Assembly (NCBI RefSeq): GCF_004962245.1
Contig: NZ_SUHQ01000004.1
Location: 62,001-126,000 of the forward strand
Source: Mesorhizobium sp.
GTDB lineage: Bacteria > Pseudomonadota > Alphaproteobacteria > Rhizobiales > Rhizobiaceae
DNA length: 64,000 bases
Reading direction: 5' to 3'
In this document: positions 9,092 through 17,575 of the stretch, piece after piece
How positions within the stretch are numbered: the first letter of the stretch is position 1
How the letters are laid out: every line of letters starts with the position of its first letter
Made by a program: the position numbers and the translations under genes
The notes under the pieces: generated by a model
Told to the model about the DNA's origin: nothing
The model's database searches: none
The model's input: the letters and a program-made list of their open reading frames with translations, nothing else

Positions 9092-9540
9092 GATCAAATC
9101 AGGCTCGTCGTATGAGCGGCCGAGAGTTTTGTTCAGCCGCCATTTCGGATGGTTCCGCCGGCTGGGTGATCACCGCCTGATAGCCTTCGTCAAACCGGAC
9201 GGGTCGGCCGGCACCACTGCGCGCAACTTTGCACAGCGCAGGCCAGGGATGCCGGACGCAAACGCCCTTGGAGAGTATTGACAAAAATCCATGACCTCTT
9301 TAATCCAATATATTGGATACAAATTTTACTCCGTTTTATGACGAGTGCGAGTGGTGAAGTTGGAAAAGGCTCGGTCCGGTATGACGGCTACAGGCGGGGA
9401 AGGCTCGGAAGATTTTCCCTGGTTGTTCTGTCTGTCAGGCACGCTCACATGCGGGCAAGGGCTTCGCATGCCAGTCGCCAGTGCGTGATGGTCGTCGACA
9501 ATCACGCACCGTCGCGTTCTAAATCTGAGGATACCCGTCA
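9092..9540. other. Noncoding stretch upstream of the epimerase operon
   Basis: Short open frames occur here on both strands, but none has a recognisable domain or a good ribosome site, so no gene is called. The right half holds the promoter of the epimerase gene: TTGACA at 9278-9283 and the operator-like palindrome at 9303-9323. Confidence 0.5.
9303..9323. promoter_or_regulatory. Operator box 1 of the proposed GntR regulon
   Basis: ATCCAATATATTGGAT (9303-9318) is a perfect 16-bp palindrome, and ATTGGATACAAA (9312-9323) matches the box found at 12330, 16603 and 17513. It lies downstream of a TTGACA hexamer and about 220 bases before the epimerase gene. The FadR-type regulator at 16651-17331 is the likely binder. 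Confidence 0.6.
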
Positions 9541-10569
9541 ATGAACCTGGATCGCGTCATTACCGTCGTCGGAGCCCATGCCGAGGGCGAAGTGGGTCGG
9601 GTGATCACTGGCGGCGTCCTGCCGCCACGCGGCGCAACGATGTTCGAGCGCATGCAAAATCTGGAGCGCGACAGTGCGTGGCTCCGCAACATGCTGCTGT
9701 TCGACCCGCGCGGCAGTGTCAATGCGGCCGTCAACCTCATCACGCCGCCCATACGCCCCGATGCCGACATCGGCATGATCGTCATGGAGTCGGACTATTT
9801 CGTGCCGATGTCGGGCTCGAACCTGATCTGCACGGTCACAGTCGCCCTCGAGACCGGCATGATCCCGATGCGCGGCGCTGAAACCATCGTCAGGGTGGAC
9901 ACACCGGCCGGCCTGGTCGAGGTGACGGCGGACTGCAGCGGCGGCAAGTGCCGCCGCATCACATTCCGCAACATCCCGTCCTTCGTCATGCATCGCGACC
10001 GGATGGTCGAGGTGCCCGGGATCGGATCGCTGCGGGTCGATGTCGCCTATGGCGGCATGATCTACTGCATTGTCGATGCCGAGGATGTCGGCGTGACGCT
10101 GGCCCGCGACGAGGCGCGCGACCTGGTCGGGCTCGGCGAGCGCATCAAGGCCGCCGCCGCCGAACAGCTTCCGTCGGTCCATCCGGAGAACCCGTCGATC
10201 AACACCATCAACCAGACGGAGTTTGCAGGCCCATTGCGGATCGTCGACGGCGTGAAGACGTCGAAGAACGCCGTCGTCGTTTCTCCCGGCAGGCTCGACC
10301 GCTGCCCCTGCGGCACGGGAACCTCGGCGCGAATGGCTCTGCTGCATGCGCGCGGCGAACTCGATGTCGGCGAGCGCTTCCGGCACACCTCGATTCTCGA
10401 CACTGTTTTCGATTGCCGCATCGTTGAGCCGGCCGTGGCGGGCGGCGTGCCTGCGGTGGTGACAGAGGTCTCCGGGCGCGCCTGGCTGACCGGCGTAAGC
10501 CATTACGGAATGGATCCGGAGGATCCCTTCCCGGAGGGCTATCGGCTGTCGGATACGTGGTTCAGATAG
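9541..10569 (+). CDS. Proline racemase superfamily protein, probable hydroxyproline 2-epimerase
   Basis: The 342-residue length is normal for proline racemase/4-hydroxyproline epimerase proteins. The two catalytic positions are Ser91 in MSGSNLIC, where racemases have Cys in MCGH, and Cys257 in DRCPCGTGTSAR. This Ser/Cys pairing is a known subgroup of the superfamily, reported to epimerise hydroxyprolines, whereas a Cys/Thr pair marks trans-3-hydroxyproline dehydratases. Hence epimerase is the better call, but the exact substrate is open. GAGG lies about 9 bases before the ATG. It is the first gene of a run with DapA-family, aldehyde dehydrogenase, GntR and transporter genes, which parallels rhizobial hydroxyproline (hyp) loci. 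Confidence 0.8.
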   Translation: MNLDRVITVVGAHAEGEVGRVITGGVLPPRGATMFERMQNLERDSAWLRNMLLFDPRGSVNAAVNLITPPIRPDADIGMIVMESDYFVPMSGSNLICTVTVALETGMIPMRGAETIVRVDTPAGLVEVTADCSGGKCRRITFRNIPSFVMHRDRMVEVPGIGSLRVDVAYGGMIYCIVDAEDVGVTLARDEARDLVGLGERIKAAAAEQLPSVHPENPSINTINQTEFAGPLRIVDGVKTSKNAVVVSPGRLDRCPCGTGTSARMALLHARGELDVGERFRHTSILDTVFDCRIVEPAVAGGVPAVVTEVSGRAWLTGVSHYGMDPEDPFPEGYRLSDTWFR

Positions 10570-10611
10570 GCCCTAGACAACGCAACACCAACCGGACAGG
10601 CGCGCAAGTCG

Positions 10612-11196
10612 ATGACATCTCAAAACGCAGAGCTGACCTGGCTCAATCCGCCACCGCACCACTCCATCGGCGACAACAACACCCTGCATGTGCGCACGGG
10701 CAAGGAGACCGATTTCTGGCGCGAGACGTTCTATGATTTCTGGCGCGACAGCGGTCACTTTCTGTATCGCCGGGTCGAGGGCGACTTCAGCGCCGAGGTC
10801 ACCGTCAAGGGCGACTACAAGGTGCTCTACGATCAGGCCGGCTTGATGGTCCGGCTGAGCGAGACGCACTGGGTCAAGGCCGGCATCGAGTATACCGACG
10901 GGTTGATGTATTTTTCCGTCGTCGTCACCAACGACGCCTCCGACTGGTCGCTGGTCAGCATTCCGGCAAGTCCGGACGGCGTCAGGATCCGGCTGACCCG
11001 TCATGCCGAGGCGATCCGCGTTCAATACCTGGATGCCTCCGACGGCCACTGGAAGCCGGTGCGGCTCGCCTATTTCCCCCCCTCGAAGGCAGTCGATGTC
11101 GGCATGATGTGCTGTTCGCCGCAGCGCGAGGGCTTCGAGGTCACATTCAGCGATTTTTCGGTCGGCCCGGCGATTTCGAGGGAACTCCATGACTGA
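10612..11196 (+). CDS. DUF1349 family protein (concanavalin-like fold)
   Basis: This 194-residue protein matches DUF1349, a beta-sandwich domain often annotated as regulation of enolase protein 1-like: FWRETFYDFWRDSGHFLYRR early, the DYKVLYDQAGLMVR core, then WVKAGIEYTDG. It has no signal peptide or membrane segment, so it is cytoplasmic. The fold is seen in carbohydrate-binding proteins, but no catalytic function is established. It follows the epimerase gene by 42 bases and overlaps the next gene by 8 bases, so translation is probably coupled. In this setting it may bind a glycosylated substrate, which is speculation. Confidence 0.8.
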   Translation: MTSQNAELTWLNPPPHHSIGDNNTLHVRTGKETDFWRETFYDFWRDSGHFLYRRVEGDFSAEVTVKGDYKVLYDQAGLMVRLSETHWVKAGIEYTDGLMYFSVVVTNDASDWSLVSIPASPDGVRIRLTRHAEAIRVQYLDASDGHWKPVRLAYFPPSKAVDVGMMCCSPQREGFEVTFSDFSVGPAISRELHD

Positions 11197-12262
11197 GACG
11201 CCCCAAGCGATACCGGCTACGGGCCGTCGAGATGCGGGCAAGGTCCGCTGGGCAATCGTGGGGGCAAGCCAGATCGCGCGCTCATGGGTCGCCAAGGCGA
11301 TCCAGTCCGTGCCGGACGCGGAACTGGTGGCGGTCGTCAGCAGGAGTGCTGCTCGTGGTCGCGCCTTTGCCGACGATTTCGGGATACCGGTATCCGCGAC
11401 CAGCCTCAAATCGCTTCTCGCCGAAACTGGGATAGATGCGGTCTACGTCTCGACGAACAATGACAGGCATTGCGACGACACGCTTGAGGCTGCGGCTTCG
11501 GGTCTGCACGTGCTCTGCGAAAAGCCGCTCGGGCTGACGCTGAATGATGCCATCAAGATGGCCAGGGCCTGCGACCGCGCCGGCGTCGTCCTGGCAACGA
11601 ACCATCATATGCGTGGCGCGGCGACACACAGGGCCATCCGCGACCTGGTGCTAGCAGGCAAGATCGGCCGGCCGCTGGCCGCACGCGCGATGTATTGCGA
11701 GTATCTGCCCAAGGAGTTGCAGACTTGGCGCACCAAGGACACGGCACAGGGCGGGGTCATCTATGACCTGACCGTGCACAATGTCGACGTTCTGCGCTTC
11801 GTGCTTGCGGACGAACCGGTCGAGGTCATGTCGATGAAGGCGAGCAGTCTGATCGGTGAGAACGGCGTGGAGGACCAGGTGCAGTCCATCGTCCGTTTCG
11901 CGTCCGGGCTGATCGCCTACATGCATGAGGGCCAGGTCTTTGCCCATCACGAGACGGCGCTCGAGGTCCATGGCACCGAGGGTTCGATCTATGGCCGGGG
12001 CATTCTGGATGAGGCGCCGGCCGGCCGGGTCTACATTCGCCGCGGCACCGAGATGACGGAAATCCCGGTCGAACCCGTCAACCTCTACGCCGCAACGATC
12101 GCCCGGTTCAACGCGGCGGTGCTTCACGGCGAACATCCGGCGGCTACAGGTTGGGACGGCGTCGCGTCGCTGGCAACGGCGTTGGCGGTCAGACGCTCGG
12201 CGCAAGAGGGGGTGTGCGTGCCCGTGCCATTTTTCCAGGGAAGCCCGGTCATTCCCGGATGA
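11189..12262 (+). CDS. Gfo/Idh/MocA-family NAD(P)-dependent oxidoreductase
   Basis: The 357-residue product has an N-terminal Rossmann domain (WAIVGASQIARSWV, residues about 21-35), the family hallmark CEKPLGL near residue 110, and the C-terminal alpha/beta domain with GGVIYDLTVHNVDVLRF, whose Asp and His usually help form the active site. Family members oxidise or reduce hydroxyl groups of sugars, inositols and related polyols. It overlaps the DUF1349 gene and is followed by a 112-base gap holding operator box 2. Its presence is unusual for a hydroxyproline pathway and suggests the substrate carries a sugar or polyol moiety. The actual substrate cannot be told from the sequence. Confidence 0.87.
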   Translation: MTETPQAIPATGRRDAGKVRWAIVGASQIARSWVAKAIQSVPDAELVAVVSRSAARGRAFADDFGIPVSATSLKSLLAETGIDAVYVSTNNDRHCDDTLEAAASGLHVLCEKPLGLTLNDAIKMARACDRAGVVLATNHHMRGAATHRAIRDLVLAGKIGRPLAARAMYCEYLPKELQTWRTKDTAQGGVIYDLTVHNVDVLRFVLADEPVEVMSMKASSLIGENGVEDQVQSIVRFASGLIAYMHEGQVFAHHETALEVHGTEGSIYGRGILDEAPAGRVYIRRGTEMTEIPVEPVNLYAATIARFNAAVLHGEHPAATGWDGVASLATALAVRRSAQEGVCVPVPFFQGSPVIPG

Positions 12263-12329
12263 TCTCGCTGCATTTGCCTTGCCGCGATCAGGCGGATTTC
12301 ACGGTGGACTTTCAGATAGAATATTGTAG

Positions 12330-12341
12330 ATTGGATACATT
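12330..12341. promoter_or_regulatory. Operator box 2 of the proposed GntR regulon
   Basis: ATTGGATACATT lies 33 bases before the DapA-family gene, placing a second regulated promoter inside the block. It matches box 4 at 10 of 12 positions when that box is read on the minus strand. Confidence 0.55.
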
Positions 12342-12374
12342 ATTGCGGAAGCGAGTCCAAGGAGAGACCAGACT

Positions 12375-13286
12375 ATGACGCATTGGCAGGGGGTATTCCC
12401 GGCGGTTACCACCAAGCTCGACCAGGACGGTTCGATCAATCTCGAAGCGACACAGGCAAGCATCAATCGCCTGATCGACAACGGCGTTTCGGGCATCATC
12501 GTCCTGCCGATGCTGGGCGAGAATGCCTCGCTGCTGCCGCAGGAGAAGGAAGCCGTCATCCGGGCCGCCAGGGAGGTCGTCGCCGGGCGCGTTCCGCTTC
12601 TCTCCGGCTTGGCCGAGATTTCGACCACGGGGGCGGCCAGCAACGCCCGCAAGTTCCAGGATTACGGCGCCGAAGGCCTGATGGTATTTCCGAGCCTCGG
12701 CTACAAGACCGATCCGCGCGAAACGGCCGAGTGGTACAAGGCGATCGCCGGCGCCAGCGATCTGCCGATCATGATCTACAACAACCCGATCGCCTACGGC
12801 GTCGACGTCACGCCCGACATCCTCAAGGTGCTCGCCGATTGCCCGACCATCGTGGCGGTCAAGGAAGAGACCGGCGACGTGCGCCGCGTCACCGACATGT
12901 TCATCGCGCTGGGCAGCCGCTTCGATATCTTCTGCGGCGTAGACGATCAGATCGTCGAAAGCATGTCGCTTGGCGCGATCGGCTGGGTTTCCGGCATGAC
13001 CAACGCCTGGCCGAAGGAATGCGTCGAGATTTTCAACCTGTGCGCGGCCGGGAATTTTGCCAAGGCGCGCGAGCTCTACCGCATCATGACGCCGTCCTTC
13101 CATCTCGATACGCATGTCAAGCTGGTTCAGTACATCAAGATGGCCGAGCACCTCGTCTATGGCGCGCCTGAATGGACCCGGGCGCCGCGGCTGCCGCTGG
13201 CCGGCGAGGAGCGCGAGCGCGTCATCGCCACCATCAAGGCGACGATCGAGCAGCTCAAGCAGATGCAATCACGGCGGGCCGCCTGA
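12375..13286 (+). CDS. DapA-family lyase/dehydratase (dihydrodipicolinate synthase family)
   Basis: This 303-residue TIM-barrel protein keeps the class I aldolase catalytic set: Schiff-base Lys163 in VAVKEETGD and Tyr135 in MIYNNP. The substrate-clamp region is MLGENASL rather than the GTTGE of true dihydrodipicolinate synthase, so lysine biosynthesis is unlikely. In rhizobial hydroxyproline loci a DapA homologue (HypD) deaminates pyrroline-4-hydroxy-2-carboxylate to alpha-ketoglutarate semialdehyde, and that is the most natural role here, upstream of an aldehyde dehydrogenase. A keto-sugar-acid dehydratase or aldolase is the alternative. AAGGAGAG stands 8 bases before the ATG. Confidence 0.85.
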   Translation: MTHWQGVFPAVTTKLDQDGSINLEATQASINRLIDNGVSGIIVLPMLGENASLLPQEKEAVIRAAREVVAGRVPLLSGLAEISTTGAASNARKFQDYGAEGLMVFPSLGYKTDPRETAEWYKAIAGASDLPIMIYNNPIAYGVDVTPDILKVLADCPTIVAVKEETGDVRRVTDMFIALGSRFDIFCGVDDQIVESMSLGAIGWVSGMTNAWPKECVEIFNLCAAGNFAKARELYRIMTPSFHLDTHVKLVQYIKMAEHLVYGAPEWTRAPRLPLAGEERERVIATIKATIEQLKQMQSRRAA

Positions 13287-13368
13287 TCCATCGGGATAGG
13301 CTTGCAAGAACCGCATCGTCGGTTGCGCATGTCGAGCGCAGCCGGCGGATGCGCCAGGGATGGATTGC

Positions 13369-14865
13369 ATGGATAGAATTCCAACGTTCGGCGTGTCCGA
13401 CCTGAAGCAGATCCGCGCTACGGCGCGGCGGCTCGACACGTCCTGGATCGGCGACGGGTTTTCCCGCGATGGCGGCGAGGTCAGAGCGATAGCGTCGCCT
13501 TTCGACGGAGAGACGATCAGCGAAGTTGCCTTTGCCAGTGAAAAGCAAGTGGGTCTTGCCGTGCGCGCCGCCCGCGGCGCGCTGAAGGCGGAGTGGGGAA
13601 CGATGAGGCACGAGGGACGTGCCGCGTTGATCCGTGCGCTGGCGGACGCCGTCGAGAAGAACCGGCTCGAATTCGCGCTTCTCGAGAGCCTCGATGTCGG
13701 CAAGCCGATCCTGCATTCCTACAATGACGACGTGCCGACGACGGTCGGCGTGCTGCGCTGGTATGCCAGCCTGGTCGAAACCGCCTACGATCTCAGCCCT
13801 GCCCGTCGCAACGGCGTGTTCAGCCAGATCGTGCGCGAGCCGCAAGGCGTGGTTGGCATCGTCCTGCCCTGGAACTATCCGCTGACCACCCTGGCGCTGA
13901 AGGTCGGCCCGGCGCTGGCCGCCGGCAATACGGTGGTCTGCAAGCCGGCCGACGACACGCCGCTCACGACGCTGCGGCTGGCCGAACTGGCGATCGAGAT
14001 CGGTTTCCCCGCCGGCGTCATCAACGTCGTGCCCGGCACCGGAGCGGTTGCCGGAAAGGCATTGGGCCTGCATAACGATGTTTCGGCGATCAATTTCACC
14101 GGCTCGACTGCCACAGGGCGGCGCTTCCTGCACTATTCGGCCGATTCGAACCTGAAGGAAATTTCGCTGGAATGCGGCGGCAAGAATCCCGCCATCATCC
14201 TGCCGGACGTCAAGTCGCTCGACCGTTTCGCCGACGACATTTCGACCGGCTTCCTGATGAATTCCGGCCAGCTCTGTTCATCCATATCGAGGGTTCTCGC
14301 GCCGCGCGCGCTGCAAGGCGATCTTCGCGACATGCTCATTGCCAAGATGAAGGAATGGCCGATCGGCGATCCGTTCGATCCGGCCACGCGCATCGGGCCA
14401 TTGGTCAGCGACGCTCATGCGGCCAAGGTCAATCGCGCCATCGACACCGAGAAGCGGCACAACAATGATCTCAGCGTATCGGCAGCCGCAATCACCGGCG
14501 CCTCGCCGCGCCTGGTCGAGCCGGTGGTGTTCTTCAATGTCGCCGAAAGTGCGGACGTCTGGAGAGAGGAAATCTTCGGCCCGGTTCTCTCCGTCAGGTT
14601 CTACGACGATCTCGACGGCGCGATCCGTAGCGCTAATGACACGCAATACGGCCTCAGCGCCTATGTCTTCGGTGAGAATCCGGACGCGATTCGCGAGGCA
14701 TCGACGATGCTCGACGCGGGGTTCGTGGCGATCAACGCCTTCTGCGAAGGCGACTTCACGACGCCGTTCGGCGGCTTCAAGACATCCGGCTTCGGCGGCA
14801 AGGACAAGGGCATCCATTCGCTCGACCAATATGCGCGGACCAAGAGCATCTGGTGGGCGACATAG
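13369..14865 (+). CDS. NAD(P)-dependent aldehyde dehydrogenase
   Basis: The ATG at 13369 is preferred because AGGGA lies 9 bases upstream; an ATG 3 codons earlier has it too close. The 498-residue protein has the full set of ALDH motifs: PWNYPLT, GFPAGVINVVPG, FTGSTATGRR, Glu268 in SLECGGKN, Cys303 in SGQLCSS and EEIFGPVLSV. It resembles the gamma-aminobutyraldehyde/semialdehyde branch (PuuC-like). In the local pathway it would oxidise the semialdehyde made by the DapA-family enzyme, giving alpha-ketoglutarate if the substrate is hydroxyproline. A polyamine-derived aldehyde is the alternative, given the polyamine-type transporter downstream. Confidence 0.9.
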   Translation: MDRIPTFGVSDLKQIRATARRLDTSWIGDGFSRDGGEVRAIASPFDGETISEVAFASEKQVGLAVRAARGALKAEWGTMRHEGRAALIRALADAVEKNRLEFALLESLDVGKPILHSYNDDVPTTVGVLRWYASLVETAYDLSPARRNGVFSQIVREPQGVVGIVLPWNYPLTTLALKVGPALAAGNTVVCKPADDTPLTTLRLAELAIEIGFPAGVINVVPGTGAVAGKALGLHNDVSAINFTGSTATGRRFLHYSADSNLKEISLECGGKNPAIILPDVKSLDRFADDISTGFLMNSGQLCSSISRVLAPRALQGDLRDMLIAKMKEWPIGDPFDPATRIGPLVSDAHAAKVNRAIDTEKRHNNDLSVSAAAITGASPRLVEPVVFFNVAESADVWREEIFGPVLSVRFYDDLDGAIRSANDTQYGLSAYVFGENPDAIREASTMLDAGFVAINAFCEGDFTTPFGGFKTSGFGGKDKGIHSLDQYARTKSIWWAT

Positions 14866-14914
14866 CGTTCGGGCTGGCCTTGGACGCATTCGCACAAGTG
14901 AAGGTAAGTTCAAT

Positions 14915-16552
14915 ATGACTTCCAAGACGTATGACTACATCGTCGTCGGGGCGGGCGCTGCGGGTTCGATTGTCGCCGCCAGGCTAGGCGAGGACAGGAG
15001 CGTTCGCGTTCTCGTCCTGGAGGCCGGCCCGAGCGACAATTCCATCTATGTGCGCATGCCGGCCGCCATGTCTTATCCGCTGACCGACCAGCGCCGGACA
15101 TGGAGTTTCGAGACGGGGCCGGAGGCCGCTCTCGGCGGGCGCATGGTCACGCATGTCAGGGGCAAGATGCTGGGTGGCTCCGGCTCGCTCAACGGCATGG
15201 TCTATGTGCGCGGCAATCCGCGCGACTTCGACGCGTGGGCGCAGGACGGCCTGCCGGACTGGTCGTACGCGCATTGCCTGCCCTACTTCAAGAAGCTGGA
15301 AACCTACGACAGGGGCGCCAATACCTATCGAGGTGGCGATGGCCCGATCGCGATCACCACGCTGAAAGGCGATTTGCCGGTCTTCGAGGCGTTTCTCGAG
15401 GCTGGTCGGCAGGCGGGGCACGACCTCAATCCGGACTACAATGCCTACCGCCAGGAAGGCGTCCATATCTACCAGGCAAACATCGACAGGGGCGTGCGGG
15501 CGAGCGGCGGCAGGGCCTATCTCAGGCCTGCCTTGCGCAAGGGCAATGTCGATCTGAGGCTGAACGCGCTGGTGCACCGGGTCAACTTCGACGGCAAGCG
15601 CGCGGTCGGCGTCACCTACGAGTCCCGTGGCGTGATCCATACCGTCGAGGCTGGCCGCGAGGTGGTGCTGTGCGGCGGGGCCTTCAACTCGCCGCAGCTT
15701 TTGCTGCTATCGGGCGTCGGTCGCTCCGACGAACTGGGCAGCCTGGGCGTCAAGTCCGTCGCGGATCTGCCGGGCGTCGGCAAGGGGCTGGTCGACCACG
15801 TCGCCGTTTCGGTGCGTTACAGGGCATCGCGTCCAGGTGTGTCGCCCGCCATGGACCTGAACATGCTCAAGATGGGCCTGATCGGCGCGCAATGGCTGTT
15901 CCTGCGCTCCGGGCTCGGCGTGACTAATCTCTGGGAGGTCGGCACGTTCTTCAGGAGCAGCGCGGCTGCCGACTATGCCAACATCCAGCACGAGTTTCTG
16001 CCGATGCTGGGCGAACTCATGCACGGCAAGGTCAACATCGAGGAGGGGTTCCAATACCAGACCTGCCTGATGCGGCCGAAGAGCCGGGGCGCCGTTACGT
16101 TGAAATCAGCTGACCCGCGGATGCATCCGTCAATCGTTTCCAACTACCTCGCGCATCCGCAGGACCAGCGGGATCTGATCGACGGCGTGCGCCACACCGA
16201 CGAGATCATCCAGCAGCGCGCCTGGGACGGCATGCGCGGCGAAGCCTTGACGCCTGGGCTGAGGACGATGCCCGATGCCGAAGTGCTTGGCTGGCTGAAG
16301 GAAAATCTCGGCACGCAATACCACCCGTGCTCGACGTGCCGGATGGGCGTCGACGACATGTCGGTGGTCGATGCCGACGGCAAGGTGCACGACACCGAGG
16401 GGCTGCGTGTCATCGACGCCTCGGTCATGCCGCGTATCACCAGCGGCAATTTGCACTGCCCGACCATGATGATTGCGGAAAAACTGGTCGACCGCGTGCG
16501 GGGACGCGCGCCGCTGCCGCCACAAGCCGCTGATTATGCGGATCGGCGTTGA
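14915..16552 (+). CDS. GMC-family FAD-dependent oxidoreductase (choline dehydrogenase-like)
   Basis: The start at 14915 puts the FAD-binding motif VVGAGAAGSIVAARL at the N-terminus, as usual, and AAGG lies about 10 bases upstream; the 545-residue length is normal. GKMLGGSGSLNGMVYVRG is the first GMC signature. The C-terminal catalytic region has His470 in QYHPCSTCRMG and His514 in SGNLHCPT, the His/His form of the active pair. GMC enzymes oxidise primary or secondary alcohols, such as choline. The gene lies 49 bases after the aldehyde dehydrogenase, so an alcohol-to-aldehyde-to-acid sequence is plausible. It may also stand in for the missing D-hydroxyproline dehydrogenase, which would be unusual. 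Confidence 0.9.
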   Translation: MTSKTYDYIVVGAGAAGSIVAARLGEDRSVRVLVLEAGPSDNSIYVRMPAAMSYPLTDQRRTWSFETGPEAALGGRMVTHVRGKMLGGSGSLNGMVYVRGNPRDFDAWAQDGLPDWSYAHCLPYFKKLETYDRGANTYRGGDGPIAITTLKGDLPVFEAFLEAGRQAGHDLNPDYNAYRQEGVHIYQANIDRGVRASGGRAYLRPALRKGNVDLRLNALVHRVNFDGKRAVGVTYESRGVIHTVEAGREVVLCGGAFNSPQLLLLSGVGRSDELGSLGVKSVADLPGVGKGLVDHVAVSVRYRASRPGVSPAMDLNMLKMGLIGAQWLFLRSGLGVTNLWEVGTFFRSSAAADYANIQHEFLPMLGELMHGKVNIEEGFQYQTCLMRPKSRGAVTLKSADPRMHPSIVSNYLAHPQDQRDLIDGVRHTDEIIQQRAWDGMRGEALTPGLRTMPDAEVLGWLKENLGTQYHPCSTCRMGVDDMSVVDADGKVHDTEGLRVIDASVMPRITSGNLHCPTMMIAEKLVDRVRGRAPLPPQAADYADRR

Positions 16553-16602
16553 TCGGGGAAACAAAGGCTCAATTCAAAGCCGAGATTGGATCGCAATGAA
16601 AT

Positions 16603-16614
16603 ATTGGATACGAT
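16603..16614. promoter_or_regulatory. Operator box 3 of the proposed GntR regulon
   Basis: ATTGGATACGAT lies 36 bases before the GntR regulator gene, consistent with autoregulation. Confidence 0.5.
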
Positions 16615-16650
16615 CGTACAAGAAATAGAACGATTCTGGAAACGCCTGCC

Positions 16651-17331
16651 ATGCCGCCCACCGTCAAGCCTCTGTTGCAGCGCCAGACCGTCACCGCGAT
16701 GGTTGCGGAATACATAGCTGCCAAGATCGTCGGCGGCGAATATCCCGGCGGCCACCAGATTCGCCAGGAGGCGATAGCGGCCGAATTGGGTGTCAGCCGG
16801 ATTCCGGTGCGCGAGGCGCTTCTGCAACTGGAAGCTGAAGGTCTTGTCGTGATCAGGACGCATCGCGGCGCCGTCGTCTCCGATCTGTCGGCCGATGATG
16901 CGATCGACCTCTTCGACGCACGGCTTTTGCTGGAGCCCTTCCTCGTCAAGAAGGCCATCGCGCGCATGTCCAACCAGGACATCGTCAATGTCGAACGGGC
17001 GCTTCAGGACTACGAGGCTGCTATCGCCAGGGGCGACCCGAAGGAGCTCAGCCGCCTCAACTGGGCCTTCCATACGGCACTTCTCGAGCCCTCCATGCGG
17101 CCGCGTTCGATGGCGGTGCTTCAGACGCTCTACAGTTCGGCGGATCGCTATCTGCGCCTGCAGATCGAACCATTGAAGGCGCAGACCAAGGCGCTGCAGG
17201 AGCATCGTGACATCTTCGAGGCCTATCGCCTGCGTGACGCGGTCGAAACGTCGAGACTGCTCAAGAAGCATGTCGCCGACGCGGCCGAAGAGATCGTCAG
17301 CCAGCTGAAGCGAGGCGAGGCCGCCGGCTGA
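16651..17331 (+). CDS. GntR transcriptional regulator, FadR subfamily
   Basis: The 226-residue protein has an N-terminal winged helix-turn-helix (about residues 10-78; IRQEAIAAELGVSRIPVREA, RTHRGAVVS) and a C-terminal all-helical FCD ligand domain (about 85-215) whose metal/ligand side chains include Asp, His and Arg positions typical of FadR-type sensors. HypR-like GntR proteins control hydroxyproline catabolism in rhizobia. It sits between the catabolic genes and the transporter genes and is preceded by box 3. The four ATTGGATACAAT-like sites in this block resemble known FadR/VanR-type operators, so it is the likely repressor of the whole block, relieved by a pathway intermediate. Confidence 0.88.
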   Translation: MPPTVKPLLQRQTVTAMVAEYIAAKIVGGEYPGGHQIRQEAIAAELGVSRIPVREALLQLEAEGLVVIRTHRGAVVSDLSADDAIDLFDARLLLEPFLVKKAIARMSNQDIVNVERALQDYEAAIARGDPKELSRLNWAFHTALLEPSMRPRSMAVLQTLYSSADRYLRLQIEPLKAQTKALQEHRDIFEAYRLRDAVETSRLLKKHVADAAEEIVSQLKRGEAAG

Positions 17332-17512
17332 TCCTGTCCCAGCTGGATCGGGCTTTCGTCGTGCTGAAGCCGGCCGCGCATTTTTTGGTGTCGCTCAAAA
17401 TCGGCTGACGCGAAGCAGCCGATCTGGCTACCCGCGACACCCCCTCAAGTTTTCATACGACAATAAACACGAGCGACGTGGCGGGGGACGATTTCGTTTG
17501 ACTCTCGTGATT

Positions 17513-17524
17513 ATTGTATCCAAT
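17513..17524. promoter_or_regulatory. Operator box 4 of the proposed GntR regulon
   Basis: ATTGTATCCAAT (ATTGGATACAAT on the other strand) lies 52 bases before the transporter binding-protein gene, downstream of TTGACT at 17498-17503, where it would overlap a -10 region. This placement suits a repressor. Confidence 0.6.
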
Positions 17525-17575
17525 ATCCTGTAAAACAAGATTTCTCGAAGTCACCATCAAAAAGGGGAATTCGCA

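Noticed and set aside
9099..9544. Short frames upstream of the epimerase gene on both strands
   Set aside because: No domain, no good ribosome sites, and they overlap the promoter and operator.
12375..13286. True dihydrodipicolinate synthase for lysine synthesis
   Set aside because: The GTTGE loop is replaced and the setting is catabolic.
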